DNA of 64,000 nucleotides, taken from assembly GCF_900625095.1 (NCBI RefSeq), contig NZ_LR130760.1, positions 550,316 through 614,315 of the forward strand, read 5' to 3'. Position 1 is the first letter of the stretch. Each line of letters begins with the position of its first letter. The notes beneath the pieces were generated by a model that ran no database searches, was not told the origin of the DNA, and saw only the letters and a program-made list of their open reading frames with translations. Source of the stretch: Acinetobacter ihumii. Its GTDB lineage: Bacteria; Pseudomonadota; Gammaproteobacteria; Pseudomonadales; Moraxellaceae. The position numbers and the translations under genes were made by a program. Shown in pieces: positions 26,528-35,550 of the stretch.

Positions 26528-28023
26528 GGCTGGACCTCGAATCCCTGAATTGAAATATTATTAAGTTTGTAGGCCTGACGTGTTCGTCCCGTGGTCTGGA
26601 TAAATTGCACCAGACTGTTGTAAATATCGTAGCGCGCCATTTCAAGTTCGTTATTGGCAGAATGGATTGCCATTTCTGCATTGAGTAGATCCAGTACGGA
26701 ACGTGTGCCGAGTTTATATTGTTCTTGATACAGTTCTCGGGTTTTGACCGTAGTCGCCTGTCGTTCTGATAACACTTGAATTTGTCTTTGTTTGTTTTCG
26801 ATATCTTCACGCGTAGTACGCAATCTATCCAAAACATCCAGATAGACCGCATTTACTTTGGAACGTGCTGCTTCTTCTGCATAGCTGGCTGAGCGAGTCT
26901 GCGCTGCAACAGCACCGCCTTGGTAAAAGTTACTGCTGGCTTCAAGCATGATCGAGTTATAGAAGCCATCGTCTTTATTGTTATTGGGGTTGACACCATT
27001 CAATGCCTGACTGAGTGACCCTTTTACCGATAAAGTCGGATATAAACTCAATTGGGTTTGTTTCTTTTGTGATTTGGCAACTTCAACTTCTGCCTGTGCG
27101 GCAATCATTTTGGGGATGGTATTAAATTCTGGGTCCTGATATAAATCCGAAGATTGCACCAGATCTATTGGGATGCTCCAATTTTTATTGGAAATATCAA
27201 AGCCAATCAAGGTTCTTAATCGTTGCTGATATTGTCTTAATAAGGATTGTTGGGCTATTAGACTCGACTGCGCAGATTGTAGGTAGGACTGGGCTTGAAT
27301 CGGATCAGCCTGACTGCTGATCCCCGCATTGGCACGTAAGTTGGCGATATCCAGAATACGTTGAATCCCACTTATTTGTTGTTCACCAATCTGGCTAACA
27401 CGTTTGTAACGTTCTATATTTATTGCCGCAGAGGCAACTTGATAGGCAATGTCATCGATACTGACTAAAACATTGGCCTGCTCGACCACCTGTTTAGCTT
27501 TTTGGGTATCCACACTGGATTTGACTTTGCCAAAGTCATACAGGAGTTGGGTTGCACTTAAGGTCAGTAATTGGCGACCTCTTTCTCCAGAAGTCATATC
27601 GCCTGTACTGATTCCGCCTGTCAGTTGTGGATAATATTGGGCTTTGGCCACATCGATATTGGAGTTCTGCGCAGCTAATGTCGCAATGCTCTGGCTAATT
27701 TCAGGATTGCGTTGCAGCGTTATTTTTATTGCATCAAGTATACTAATTTCCTGTAAGCGTGAAGAATTGGCTAAAGCAGTGAATCCTTTAGTAGGAAGAT
27801 TTGCCGACCCAATGCGCGGTAATTCGTCAACTTTAGAGCGGTCAAACTCAAAGTTGCTGAGTTTACTAAATTCAACAACTTTATAATCTTGATCAGATGA
27901 ATCTGAGAAAAAATCCAAAAATTTCTTTGTCTTACTATTATTTCCATCTTCTTTTGCATGTGTTTGAAGACTTGTAACACCACACGCTAATGTAGCGATT
28001 AATACGAATAACGGATAATTCAT
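26524..28023 (-). CDS. TolC-family outer-membrane channel of the type I system (LapE-like)
   Basis: A 499-residue exported protein with a signal peptide (MNYPLFVLIATLACGVTSLQTHA). Two OEP repeats follow: ISILDAIKITLQRNPEISQS in the first half, and the second half with RTREDIENKQRQIQVL and LYQEQYKLGTRSVLDLLNAE. The extended N-terminal linker (about residues 25-85) is longer than in E. coli TolC. It is the first gene of the three-gene operon. Confidence 0.92.
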   Translation of the reverse strand: MNYPLFVLIATLACGVTSLQTHAKEDGNNSKTKKFLDFFSDSSDQDYKVVEFSKLSNFEFDRSKVDELPRIGSANLPTKGFTALANSSRLQEISILDAIKITLQRNPEISQSIATLAAQNSNIDVAKAQYYPQLTGGISTGDMTSGERGRQLLTLSATQLLYDFGKVKSSVDTQKAKQVVEQANVLVSIDDIAYQVASAAINIERYKRVSQIGEQQISGIQRILDIANLRANAGISSQADPIQAQSYLQSAQSSLIAQQSLLRQYQQRLRTLIGFDISNKNWSIPIDLVQSSDLYQDPEFNTIPKMIAAQAEVEVAKSQKKQTQLSLYPTLSVKGSLSQALNGVNPNNNKDDGFYNSIMLEASSNFYQGGAVAAQTRSASYAEEAARSKVNAVYLDVLDRLRTTREDIENKQRQIQVLSERQATTVKTRELYQEQYKLGTRSVLDLLNAEMAIHSANNELEMARYDIYNSLVQFIQTTGRTRQAYKLNNISIQGFEVQP

Positions 28024-28569
28024 TATTGATTATTCCAAATCATTTGGTCTAATTTTTTTAACATTTATTGCACTTCATCGTGAATTTGACAAAAATTAAG
28101 TGATCTACATCACTATGTATAAGTTTAGTAGAGCTTTTGTTTGAATTAAATAAATTTTTGATCATTTTACAGAATTCTTTAAATCAGCAGAATTTCATTG
28201 TGATTAAAGAGTTATAAATACACCCAAAATTCTAAGCAAATTAAATCAAGTTGATCAATCAAATGAGCAGATCTTATGACTTTTCCACATCTCCTTCAAG
28301 AAGTCGAGTTTTATAAATATTTCATTTAATAAAATATAAACCAATGAAAAAATTAAAAAAATATCTTAGAGAATTTAAAACTGAGCTAATGTCGAAATCA
28401 AAATTCGCCTTATAAATTTTTCCTTTTCTAATCATTTATAAGTCCTGCTATCACAGTCCTCCCCAATCAATATGATGAAATCATTAAATTAAACAATGCT
28501 TGACTTAGGATTACATTAGCTTTGTCTAATCCTCTAGCCTTTCCAACAGATTAAAGCTCTGTAAAAACT
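28024..28569. other. Long AT-rich intergenic region upstream of the type I secretion operon
   Basis: About 545 bases without a convincing reading frame or RNA gene. It should hold the promoter of the tolC-like gene and the 3' end of the modC transcript. A weak inverted repeat (AGGATTA / TAATCCT) lies near 28508-28536. Nothing else stood out. Confidence 0.55.
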
Positions 28570-29193
28570 TTACAAATACCAAATAGTGCTTGTTAACTGT
28601 TCAATTTCTTGCATGTCATGACTCACATAGAGCATAGGAATATGCGTTTGCTTTTGTACCTGTTGAAAAAACGGAAGAATCTCGGTTTTATGTGCTGTAT
28701 CTAAAGCAGACAAAGGCTCATCTAATAACAATAAATTAGGGGAATACAGCAAAGCCCGCCCTAATGCGACGCGCTGTTTCTCCCCCCCTGAAAGTTTACT
28801 TGGCATACGATTGAGCAAATGATTTAATTTAAGTAACTCAATAATGTAATCTTCCTGAAAAAGTTGTTGATCCGGCGTAATTCGAGTTAAACCAAATCTT
28901 AGATTTTTATGTACTGACATATGAGGAAATAACTGCGCATCCTGAAACACCAGTCCGACTCGACGCGATTGCGTAGTTAAATTTATATTTTTTTCAGCAT
29001 TAAACCATGTTTGATTTTGAATGTTGATATAACCAGATTGAGGTGTATGTAAACCCGCAATTGCATGTAATAAACTGGTTTTTCCAGAACCTGATGCACC
29101 AAATAAGCCTACAACTTGCTCATCTGAAGCAAAAGATGTCGTAATCTTAAATTTACCTAATTGCAACTCGATATGACAATCCATCATCTTCAT
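28570..29193 (-). CDS. modC: Molybdate ABC transporter ATPase, short form lacking the TOBE/MOP domain
   Basis: A 207-residue ABC ATPase. Motifs: FGASGSGKTS (Walker A), LSGGEKQRVALGRAL (signature), LLLDEPLSALD (Walker B) and VSHD (switch His). The start at 29193 overlaps the modB stop as ATGA. The longer frame to 29286 would lie inside modB. Classical ModC is about 350 residues with a C-terminal TOBE domain; here the protein stops soon after the switch His. Neighbours modB and modA support the molybdate role. Confidence 0.87.
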   Translation of the reverse strand: MKMMDCHIELQLGKFKITTSFASDEQVVGLFGASGSGKTSLLHAIAGLHTPQSGYINIQNQTWFNAEKNINLTTQSRRVGLVFQDAQLFPHMSVHKNLRFGLTRITPDQQLFQEDYIIELLKLNHLLNRMPSKLSGGEKQRVALGRALLYSPNLLLLDEPLSALDTAHKTEILPFFQQVQKQTHIPMLYVSHDMQEIEQLTSTIWYL

Positions 29194-29879
29194 CGTCCTC
29201 GTTGCTTCTTTTGGTAGCGATGAAACCACTGCGCAAACCATAGCGCAAAAAATGCAACACTCAGCGATAACGTAATCAGTCGCCAAAGTTGCGGTTCAGT
29301 GTCAGGTTGCTGCATTAAACTATACATTGCCAAAGGCAGAGTTCTGGTTTCTCCTGCGATATTACCGACAAAAGTAATGGTCGCACCAAACTCACCTAAA
29401 CTTCGACAGAAGCATAGAATCGCACCAACCAAAATACCGCTATTGGCTAAAGGAAGTGTCACAGAAATAAACGTTGAAAAAGCAGAAGCTCCTAAAGTTT
29501 GAGCTGCCATTTCCAGACGTTGGTCAACCAGTTCTATCGCCAAGCGAATCGACTGAACCAGTAAAGGAAAACCCATTACTGCTGATGCCAAAACTGCACC
29601 CTTCCAGTTAAATGCCAGACTCAAACCAAGTGGTGCAAGATATTGACCAATCATGCCCTGATTACCAAAGACTTGCAGCAAAAGATATCCAGGCAATACA
29701 GGAGGTAAAACTAAAGGTAAAAATACCAGTGTTTCAAATAAAGATTTTCCCCAGAATTCTTTACGCGCGAGTATCCAGCCTATGGTCAAAGCTGGAATTA
29801 AGCTAAAGATCATACTAAACGTAGCCACTTGGCAGGAAAGTTTTAGTACTTCAATTTCTTCGGCAGAAAGTGAAAACAT
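29190..29879 (-). CDS. modB: Molybdate ABC transporter permease
   Basis: A 229-residue inner-membrane permease with five to six helices. The EAA-type loop reads MAAQTLGASAFSTFISVTLPLA and is followed by SLGEFGATITFVGNI, both diagnostic of ModB. LPLVLPPVLPGYLLL is also conserved. It begins two bases after modA ends and overlaps modC by four bases. Confidence 0.95.
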   Translation of the reverse strand: MFSLSAEEIEVLKLSCQVATFSMIFSLIPALTIGWILARKEFWGKSLFETLVFLPLVLPPVLPGYLLLQVFGNQGMIGQYLAPLGLSLAFNWKGAVLASAVMGFPLLVQSIRLAIELVDQRLEMAAQTLGASAFSTFISVTLPLANSGILVGAILCFCRSLGEFGATITFVGNIAGETRTLPLAMYSLMQQPDTEPQLWRLITLSLSVAFFALWFAQWFHRYQKKQRGR

Positions 29880-29881
29880 GG

Positions 29882-30661
29882 TTATTTTGCAGCATTTAAA
29901 ACAGTAAAGCCGTAATTTTTAAATACCGTATTGGCTGCTTTGCTTTGCAAAAACTGATAGAACTTTATAGAAGCAGGGGTGTTTTTAATCAAGGCTAATG
30001 GATAAATAATGGGTTGATGCGTATTGTCTGGAAACACCCCCACAACTTTCACATCTTTACTGATCGCGGCATCTGTCGCATAGACAATACCCAGTTGGCA
30101 TTCACCCCGTGCGACAAAATTCAGTGCTGCACGAACATCTTCAGTTTCAACCAGACGAGGTTGTATTTTGTCCCACCAACCTAATGAGTTCAGTGATTGC
30201 TTGGCGTATTTCCCCACAGGGACACTTTTGGTATCGCCCGTACAGAGTTTACCTGTAAAAGCCGTACTGGGATCATAAGCTTTGTTCATCTTCATATTGA
30301 CTGTCATATTTTTGGGTGCAATCAACACCAACTTATTTCCCAAAAGATTAATTCGTTTATTATTCACAATCAGCTTTTTATTTTGTAAATAATTTGCCCA
30401 TTGTTCATCTGCCGAAATAAAAATATCAGCAGGTGCGCCAGCTTCAATCTGTTTGGCAAGCGTTGATGAACCCGCATAAGAGGTTTTAATGTCTATATGA
30501 TTTTGTCGCTCAAATATTTTTTCCAGATCTGCCATCGCATTGGTCAAACTAGCAGCTGCATAGACAGTGACGGACTCCGCAGCCTGTGCTTGAAAACTGA
30601 ATAAAGCAGTTACACCGATGAACACTGTTAATAGTTTGGTTTTTGTGTTTCTTAGTAACAT
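29882..30661 (-). CDS. modA: Molybdate-binding periplasmic protein
   Basis: A 259-residue substrate-binding protein. The signal peptide ends in FSFQAQA (about residue 28). VYAAASLTNAMADLEKIFE, SYAGSSTLAKQIEAGAPADIFISAD and GIVYATDAAIS are the conserved ModA segments, with the Ser/Ala/Tyr-rich oxyanion site. First gene of modABC. A ModE-like operator lies 23 bases upstream. Confidence 0.95.
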   Translation of the reverse strand: MLLRNTKTKLLTVFIGVTALFSFQAQAAESVTVYAAASLTNAMADLEKIFERQNHIDIKTSYAGSSTLAKQIEAGAPADIFISADEQWANYLQNKKLIVNNKRINLLGNKLVLIAPKNMTVNMKMNKAYDPSTAFTGKLCTGDTKSVPVGKYAKQSLNSLGWWDKIQPRLVETEDVRAALNFVARGECQLGIVYATDAAISKDVKVVGVFPDNTHQPIIYPLALIKNTPASIKFYQFLQSKAANTVFKNYGFTVLNAAK

Positions 30662-30683
30662 CGCCAGTGCCCCAAATAATGAT

Positions 30684-30707
30684 CAATATGTTTTCAGAAA
30701 TATATCG
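30684..30707 (-). promoter_or_regulatory. Candidate ModE operator upstream of modA
   Basis: Read on the minus strand the site is CGATATAT, eight bases, ACATATTG. The E. coli ModE operator is CGTTATAT, eight bases, ACATAACG as I recall it. The half-sites agree at 7/8 and 6/8 positions with identical spacing. It lies 23 bases before the modA ATG, where a repressor would act. No modE gene is in the window. Confidence 0.45.
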
Positions 30708-30929
30708 ATAATTTATCTAAATCACAATGCGTGACTGAGTCATTTTACCCAATCCTATTCAAGCCAATAACTTGTAACCACCACAATCAATCTAAACATT
30801 TTAAATCGTGTATTTTTTCTATTTAAAACATCGAAAAAACGATTAACAGACAAATCATGTCGCCCTGCCCTAGTGCTTTTAATTTTTTTTTGGCATGATG
30901 CAAAGTAGATCTTTCAAGAACAGTTATAC

Positions 30930-32270
30930 ATGGAACAAATGCGTTGGATGGAACTGCTCTCAGCGGTTCGCTTAGGTAGTAAAAAAAGCACAACAGAACT
31001 TGGACGCAGTCCATTTCACAAAGATTATGATCGCATTATCTTCTCTCAAAGTTTTCGTCAGCTTAACCGTAAAACCCAAGTTCATCCCTTTGCCTTACAA
31101 GATGGCATCCATACCCGTTTAACCCATTCACTTGAAGTGTCCTGTATTGGTCGTTCACTGGGAATGATGACTGCCGAAAAAATTAAAGATGAACTTCCTG
31201 CCTGGATTTCACCGTCAGATGTAGGTGCGATTATTCAGGCGGCATGTCTGGCACATGATATTGGCAACCCGCCTTATGGACATGCAGGCGAATATGCAAT
31301 TCGTGAATGGTTTGATGATGCCTCTCATGATGATTTTTTAAAAGAATTAAGCCCCGAAGAAGAAGCCGATGTACGCCAGTTTGAGGGGAATGCACAAGGT
31401 TTAAGGTTATTAACCCGAATTGATTATCATCCTGATGACGGCGGTATGCGTCTCACTCACGCCACATTGGGGGCTTACCTTAAATATCCTTGGCTTTCCA
31501 AAACCATTGCTTCGCAGGGCGATCGACCAGCCAATCAACGCGCTAAATTTGGATGTTATCAAACTGAAAAAGAAATTTTAGTCGAAATTGCTGAACAGCT
31601 TGGTCTGATTCAACTCGGTGAATATCATTATTGTCGACACCCTTTGACTTATTTGCTCGAAGCCGCAGATGATATGTGTTACGCCCTGATTGATCTGGAA
31701 GATGGCATTATTTTAAATATGCTCACTTATGAAGAAGTTGAACCTATTTTTCTCAATTTAATTGCAGATTATGGGATTCCAGATGAGCTTGGACAAAGTA
31801 ATACCACTTGGCAGCAAAAAATTGCCGCTTTGCGTGGTCGTGTCATGAAACGTCTTGTTGCAGAAGTTTCCAGTGCCTTTGCCCGACATCATGTTGAAAT
31901 TTTATCGGGACAACTTCAAGGAAGCCTTTTGGAATATTGCCCTGCTGATATTGGAATTGGAATTGAAAAAGCCAAAAATTTAGCACGTGATAAAATTTTT
32001 GAGCATCGTCAGAAATCCGATCTGGAAATTATTGCACACAGTGGTTTACAGTCCATTTTAGATGCGTTTATTCCGTTAACAGTTCCATCCAAGCCACTCA
32101 ATTTTAAAGAAAAACGTTTAATGTCAATTCTACAACAATTTGGGGCAAATTTTAGCCAAAGTCATTATCAGAATATTATGCAAGTGCTCGATATTATTAG
32201 TAAATTTTCAGACCATCAAGCTTATGATCTCGCGCAGGTCTTGCAAGGTCGCCGTGCAAGTTTTATGTAA
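30930..32270 (+). CDS. dgt: Deoxyguanosinetriphosphate triphosphohydrolase-like protein
   Basis: A 446-residue HD-domain enzyme predicted to hydrolyse dGTP (or other dNTPs) to nucleoside and triphosphate. RLTHSLEVSCIGRSLG, AACLAHDIGNPPYGHAGEYAI (HD pair) and LEAADDMCYALIDLEDG (distal Asp) are the metal-binding motifs. TRLTHSLEV is typical of the dGTPase family rather than simple HD hydrolases. It is divergent from modA, with 268 non-coding bases between. Confidence 0.92.
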   Translation: MEQMRWMELLSAVRLGSKKSTTELGRSPFHKDYDRIIFSQSFRQLNRKTQVHPFALQDGIHTRLTHSLEVSCIGRSLGMMTAEKIKDELPAWISPSDVGAIIQAACLAHDIGNPPYGHAGEYAIREWFDDASHDDFLKELSPEEEADVRQFEGNAQGLRLLTRIDYHPDDGGMRLTHATLGAYLKYPWLSKTIASQGDRPANQRAKFGCYQTEKEILVEIAEQLGLIQLGEYHYCRHPLTYLLEAADDMCYALIDLEDGIILNMLTYEEVEPIFLNLIADYGIPDELGQSNTTWQQKIAALRGRVMKRLVAEVSSAFARHHVEILSGQLQGSLLEYCPADIGIGIEKAKNLARDKIFEHRQKSDLEIIAHSGLQSILDAFIPLTVPSKPLNFKEKRLMSILQQFGANFSQSHYQNIMQVLDIISKFSDHQAYDLAQVLQGRRASFM

Positions 32271-32355
32271 TGCCGCCTCTATTATGCATAGTAGGATCTT
32301 GAGATAGCTTCAGGCTTTTGTTTTTTTAATTTATTTTTTAGGAAAGAATCATTCC

Positions 32356-32961
32356 ATGATTGGTTGTTTAATTGGTGAAGTGTTTGCACTTGAAGCACCT
32401 ACGGTACTGCTGAATGTTAATGGTGTTGGCTATGAAATTGATACGCCGCTTTCAACATTTTGCCAATTACAAAAAGGTCAGAAAACCACATTGTGGACAC
32501 ATCTGGTGGTCCGTGAAGATGCCCAGCAACTTTATGGTTTTTTAGATGCACAGGAAAAAACCATTTTCCGTACACTGCTTAAAGTGAATGGGGTTGGCCC
32601 TAAAATGGCACTGGGCATTTTATCGACTTTAAGCGTTGAGCTTTTGATACAAACCATTGAACATGATGATATCAATACCTTGGTGAAAGTTCCGGGTGTC
32701 GGCAAGAAAACCGCTGAACGGTTGATGATTGAACTCCGTGACCGATTTAAAGCACTGGCAAATCAGGGGACATCAACTGCTAATAATAGTATTAGTCAAA
32801 TTCAGTTTATATCTAACTCTCCTGTTGCTGAAGCCGAAGCTGCATTACAGTCATTGGGTTATAAACCAATTGAAGCACAAAAAGCAGTAGCTGCGGTAAA
32901 AGCGGATTATACTGAAGCCGCAGATTTAATTCGTGCTGCGCTCAAATCAATGATGAAGTAA
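32356..32961 (+). CDS. ruvA: Holliday junction helicase subunit RuvA
   Basis: A 201-residue protein that binds the four-way junction as a tetramer and loads RuvB. Domain I is residues 1-64 (MIGCLIGEVF, LWTHLVVREDAQQLYGF). Two helix-hairpin-helix motifs follow (LLKVNGVGPKMAL and LVKVPGVGKKTAERL). Domain III at the C-terminus has EAEAALQSLGYKPIEAQKAV. TAGGAAAG precedes the ATG. The ruvB gene starts six bases after it ends. Confidence 0.97.
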   Translation: MIGCLIGEVFALEAPTVLLNVNGVGYEIDTPLSTFCQLQKGQKTTLWTHLVVREDAQQLYGFLDAQEKTIFRTLLKVNGVGPKMALGILSTLSVELLIQTIEHDDINTLVKVPGVGKKTAERLMIELRDRFKALANQGTSTANNSISQIQFISNSPVAEAEAALQSLGYKPIEAQKAVAAVKADYTEAADLIRAALKSMMK

Positions 32962-32967
32962 CCAATC

Positions 32968-33969
32968 ATGCATGACCGTTTAATTAGTGGCAAAGAAAAG
33001 CCAGAAGATCAATTTGACCGCGCGATTCGTCCAACATCTTTGGCAGATTATATTGGACAGCCTGTGGTACGTGAGCAAATGGAAATCTTCATTGGTGCGG
33101 CACGTGGACGAGGCGAAGCACTGGATCATACCCTGATTTTTGGCCCTCCCGGACTGGGTAAAACCACACTTGCCAATATCATTGCCCGTGAAATGGGCGG
33201 TAATTTGAAGTCGACTTCTGGTCCAGTATTAGAACGTGCTGGTGATTTGGCTGCGATGCTGACCAATTTAGAAGAAGGCGATGTGTTATTTATCGATGAA
33301 ATTCATCGTCTTTCTCCCGTGATTGAAGAAATTTTATATCCTGCGATGGAAGACTATCAACTGGATATTATGATTGGTGAAGGACCAGCAGCACGTTCGA
33401 TTAAACTGGATTTGCCACCATTTACATTGGTTGCAGCCACTACACGGGCAGGCTTACTCACCTCACCTTTGCGCGATCGTTTTGGGATTGTGCAGCGCTT
33501 AGAGTTTTATTCGGTTGAAGATTTAACGCATATTGTCACCCGTTCTGCCAACTTAATGGATGTGCCAATTACAAAAACGGGGTCAGAAGAAATTGCACGT
33601 CGTTCACGTGGTACCCCCCGTATTGCCAATCGTTTATTACGTCGTGTGCGTGACTATGCACAAGTGAAAGGGACGGGCGAAGTCACTCAGGAAATGGCAC
33701 AACGCGCACTGGATATGCTGAATGTTGATAAAGACGGCTTAGATACGCTTGATCGTCGTTATTTATCTATGTTATTGGAGCGTTTTGAAGGTCGACCAAC
33801 AGGTGTTGAAGCACTTGCTGCTGCGATGGCAGAAGACAGCGGTACATTGGAAGATGTGATTGAACCGTATTTGATTCAGCAAGGTTATGTAATGCGTACC
33901 GCGCGAGGACGAATCGCCACTAATCAGGCTTATGCGCAGTTTGGATTAATTCCACCTGAGCCGCGTTAA
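32968..33969 (+). CDS. ruvB: Holliday junction branch migration ATPase RuvB
   Basis: A 333-residue AAA+ motor that drives branch migration with RuvA. It has [14 protein letters not shown], Walker [11 protein letters not shown], Walker B FIDEIHRL, sensor 1 VAATTRAG, and the arginine finger region SPLRDRFGI. The winged-helix C-terminus has [14 protein letters not shown]. ruvC is not in this cluster. Confidence 0.98.
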   Translation: MHDRLISGKEKPEDQFDRAIRPTSLADYIGQPVVREQMEIFIGAARGRGEALDHTLIFGPPGLGKTTLANIIAREMGGNLKSTSGPVLERAGDLAAMLTNLEEGDVLFIDEIHRLSPVIEEILYPAMEDYQLDIMIGEGPAARSIKLDLPPFTLVAATTRAGLLTSPLRDRFGIVQRLEFYSVEDLTHIVTRSANLMDVPITKTGSEEIARRSRGTPRIANRLLRRVRDYAQVKGTGEVTQEMAQRALDMLNVDKDGLDTLDRRYLSMLLERFEGRPTGVEALAAAMAEDSGTLEDVIEPYLIQQGYVMRTARGRIATNQAYAQFGLIPPEPR

Positions 33970-33990
33970 GAAAAGCGAAGCTTTTTAGCG

Positions 33991-34108
33991 GCGCAAGACG
34001 AGAAGCTATGCTGTGAGTGATAGCGATAAGCAAAACAACGTTTCTTGCGGAATATATTCCTCATGCGCAAGACGAGAAGCCATACTTCGAGTGAAAGCGC
34101 AAAGCAAA
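33991..34108. repeat. Two imperfect 44-bp direct repeats downstream of ruvB
   Basis: Copy 1 is at 33991-34034 and copy 2 at 34065-34108. Both start GCGCAAGACGAGAAGC and end with AGCAAA; the middle differs at several positions. Thirty bases separate them. The second copy overlaps a terminator-like hairpin. They could be copies of a dispersed intergenic repeat. Confidence 0.65.
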
Positions 34109-34134
34109 CTTAAAGTATTGCTTTACGCTTTTTT
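34094..34134 (+). terminator. Rho-independent terminator of the ruvAB unit
   Basis: Long stem AAAGCG-c-AAAGCAA / TTGCTTT-a-CGCTTT with a 10-base loop, then TTTT. A weaker hairpin (AAAGC / GCTTT) lies right after ruvB at 33972-33985. Confidence 0.75.
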
Positions 34135-34307
34135 CAGTAAAACAAAGAGTAACTTTAAAAAACAAAACTAAAAAAATAGGTTACTCCTTACCGAAACATT
34201 ACTTTTATTTTTAAATTCAAAAGCCTAGTAATTATCTTTTCAATAACTTAAAATGCGTTCGCTTTTAAACCGCTGTTTTAAAAGAAAAAGTATAATCTGG
34301 AGTAAAA
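34135..34307. other. AT-rich spacer upstream of the Bor-like genes
   Basis: No gene is visible; the promoter of the first Bor-like gene should lie here. Confidence 0.5.
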
Positions 34308-34595
34308 ATGAAAAAACTAATTTTTGTAAGCCTTATAAGTTTATTAAGTTCTGGGTGTGCTACTCAGACTTATCTACTCTCTAATGAAGGAAATAGTGCA
34401 CCATCATATAATAAAATGCAGGCTTTTTTTGTTTCAGGTATTGGGCAGGAAAAAGAAATTGATGCAGCTAAGATCTGTGGTGGGGCAGATAAAGTTTCAA
34501 AAGTTCAAACCAAAATAACCTTTTTGAATGGTCTTCTTGGGCAAATTTCATATGGTGTATATACACCACGTCAAATCTTAGTTTACTGCAAATAG
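34308..34595 (+). CDS. Bor-family lipoprotein, copy 1
   Basis: A 95-residue lipoprotein with a signal peptide ending in the lipobox LLSSGC (Cys about residue 18). The mature part has FFVSGIGQEKEIDAAKICGG and GADKVSKVQTK, then the glycine-rich LNGLLGQISYGVYTPRQI. These match the lambda Bor / Iss family of outer-membrane lipoproteins linked to serum survival in E. coli. Role in this organism is unknown. GGAG lies six bases before the ATG. A homologous gene follows 14 bases later. Confidence 0.87.
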   Translation: MKKLIFVSLISLLSSGCATQTYLLSNEGNSAPSYNKMQAFFVSGIGQEKEIDAAKICGGADKVSKVQTKITFLNGLLGQISYGVYTPRQILVYCK

Positions 34596-34609
34596 TACTG
34601 GAGAAAAAT

Positions 34610-34906
34610 ATGAAAAATATCATGGCAATACTAATGATTGGCGGCATGTTATTAACAACAGGCTGTGCAACACAAACTGGCCTAATTCATAAAAGCGCTT
34701 CTGTAACACCTAAATACTCTGAATCACAATCATTTTTTCTTTCTGGTATCGGACAGGAAAAACAAGTTGATGCAGCAAGTATCTGCGGGGGAGCAGATAA
34801 AGTTTCAAAAGTTCAAAGCAAACTTGAACCTAAAGACTTATTCTTTGGAATCATTACTTTAGGCATTTATACACCACATACAGCAAGTGTATATTGTCAA
34901 GAATAA
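34610..34906 (+). CDS. Bor-family lipoprotein, copy 2
   Basis: A 98-residue lipoprotein (lipobox LLTTGC) closely related to copy 1: FFLSGIGQEKQVDAASICGG and ADKVSKVQSK are nearly identical, whereas the signal peptide and the loop around residues 75-85 differ. The C-terminus GIITLGIYTPHTASVYC matches the Bor end. A tandem duplication with some divergence is the simplest reading. A GGAG site precedes the ATG. Confidence 0.87.
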   Translation: MKNIMAILMIGGMLLTTGCATQTGLIHKSASVTPKYSESQSFFLSGIGQEKQVDAASICGGADKVSKVQSKLEPKDLFFGIITLGIYTPHTASVYCQE

Positions 34907-34914
34907 TTTTTTAG

Positions 34915-34945
34915 ACTACCTTAGCATACTAAGGTAGTTGTTATT
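34915..34945 (+). terminator. Terminator after the Bor-like pair
   Basis: Perfect 10-bp stem ACTACCTTAG / CTAAGGTAGT with a CATA loop, followed by TGTTATTT. It starts nine bases after the second stop. Confidence 0.75.
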
Positions 34946-35116
34946 TCTCAATCCACAGATGATCCTATAATTAAAAGCAACTGAATTGAGTTTGTTTAAT
35001 TAATATACGTAATTATCCTTTCCATCAACAAGATGTTATTTATTACTATTTCCATCCTGTCATTGAAGCAATATCATTTCCTGAATTACTCACAGTATGT
35101 AGAATAGGTTAAAAAT

Positions 35117-35524
35117 ATGGCTAATCTTTTTGAGTTCAAAATTCGCGTATATATTGAAGATACAGATGCTGGCGGTATCGTCTATCATGCCAATCATATC
35201 CGCTTTATGGAACGGACTCGTACAGAATGGCTACGTGCTTCAGGCATCGACCATTACTGGCACCAAAAAGATTATAATTTTGTTGTACATAAAATCGCAT
35301 TAAAATACATGCGCCCGATTATGATGGACGATATGATTACTGTTACAGCGAGTGTAGTTTCATGTAAAGCTTCGTCATTTGTATTGCAACAAAATATTTA
35401 TCGTGGTGAAATCATGCTTGCTTCTGGCGAGGTTGAACTGGCATGTTTAAACACAGAAATGCGACCACGCCGACTTCCTGATGAAATTCGCAATCTTATT
35501 CTTCAAGAACTGGAACAAGATTAA
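35117..35524 (+). CDS. ybgC: Tol-Pal-associated acyl-CoA thioesterase YbgC
   Basis: A 135-residue hotdog-fold thioesterase. RVYIEDTDAGGIVYHANHIRFMERTR carries the catalytic Asp (D in YEDTDAGG-type motif) of the 4-hydroxybenzoyl-CoA thioesterase family. It is the first gene of the tol-pal cluster, as in E. coli. YbgC hydrolyses short-chain acyl-CoA or acyl-ACP and interacts with phospholipid-synthesis enzymes. Confidence 0.93.
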   Translation: MANLFEFKIRVYIEDTDAGGIVYHANHIRFMERTRTEWLRASGIDHYWHQKDYNFVVHKIALKYMRPIMMDDMITVTASVVSCKASSFVLQQNIYRGEIMLASGEVELACLNTEMRPRRLPDEIRNLILQELEQD

Positions 35525-35550
35525 AAAAACATACTTTGGCACATGTAACT

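Noticed and set aside
29193..29286. Upstream extension of modC
   Set aside because: The extra N-terminus lies inside modB and is not ABC-like; ATGA overlap at 29193 is the natural start.
34308..34906. Bor-like genes as a prophage remnant
   Set aside because: No integrase, terminase or other phage gene is visible nearby, and ruvB and ybgC flank them closely.
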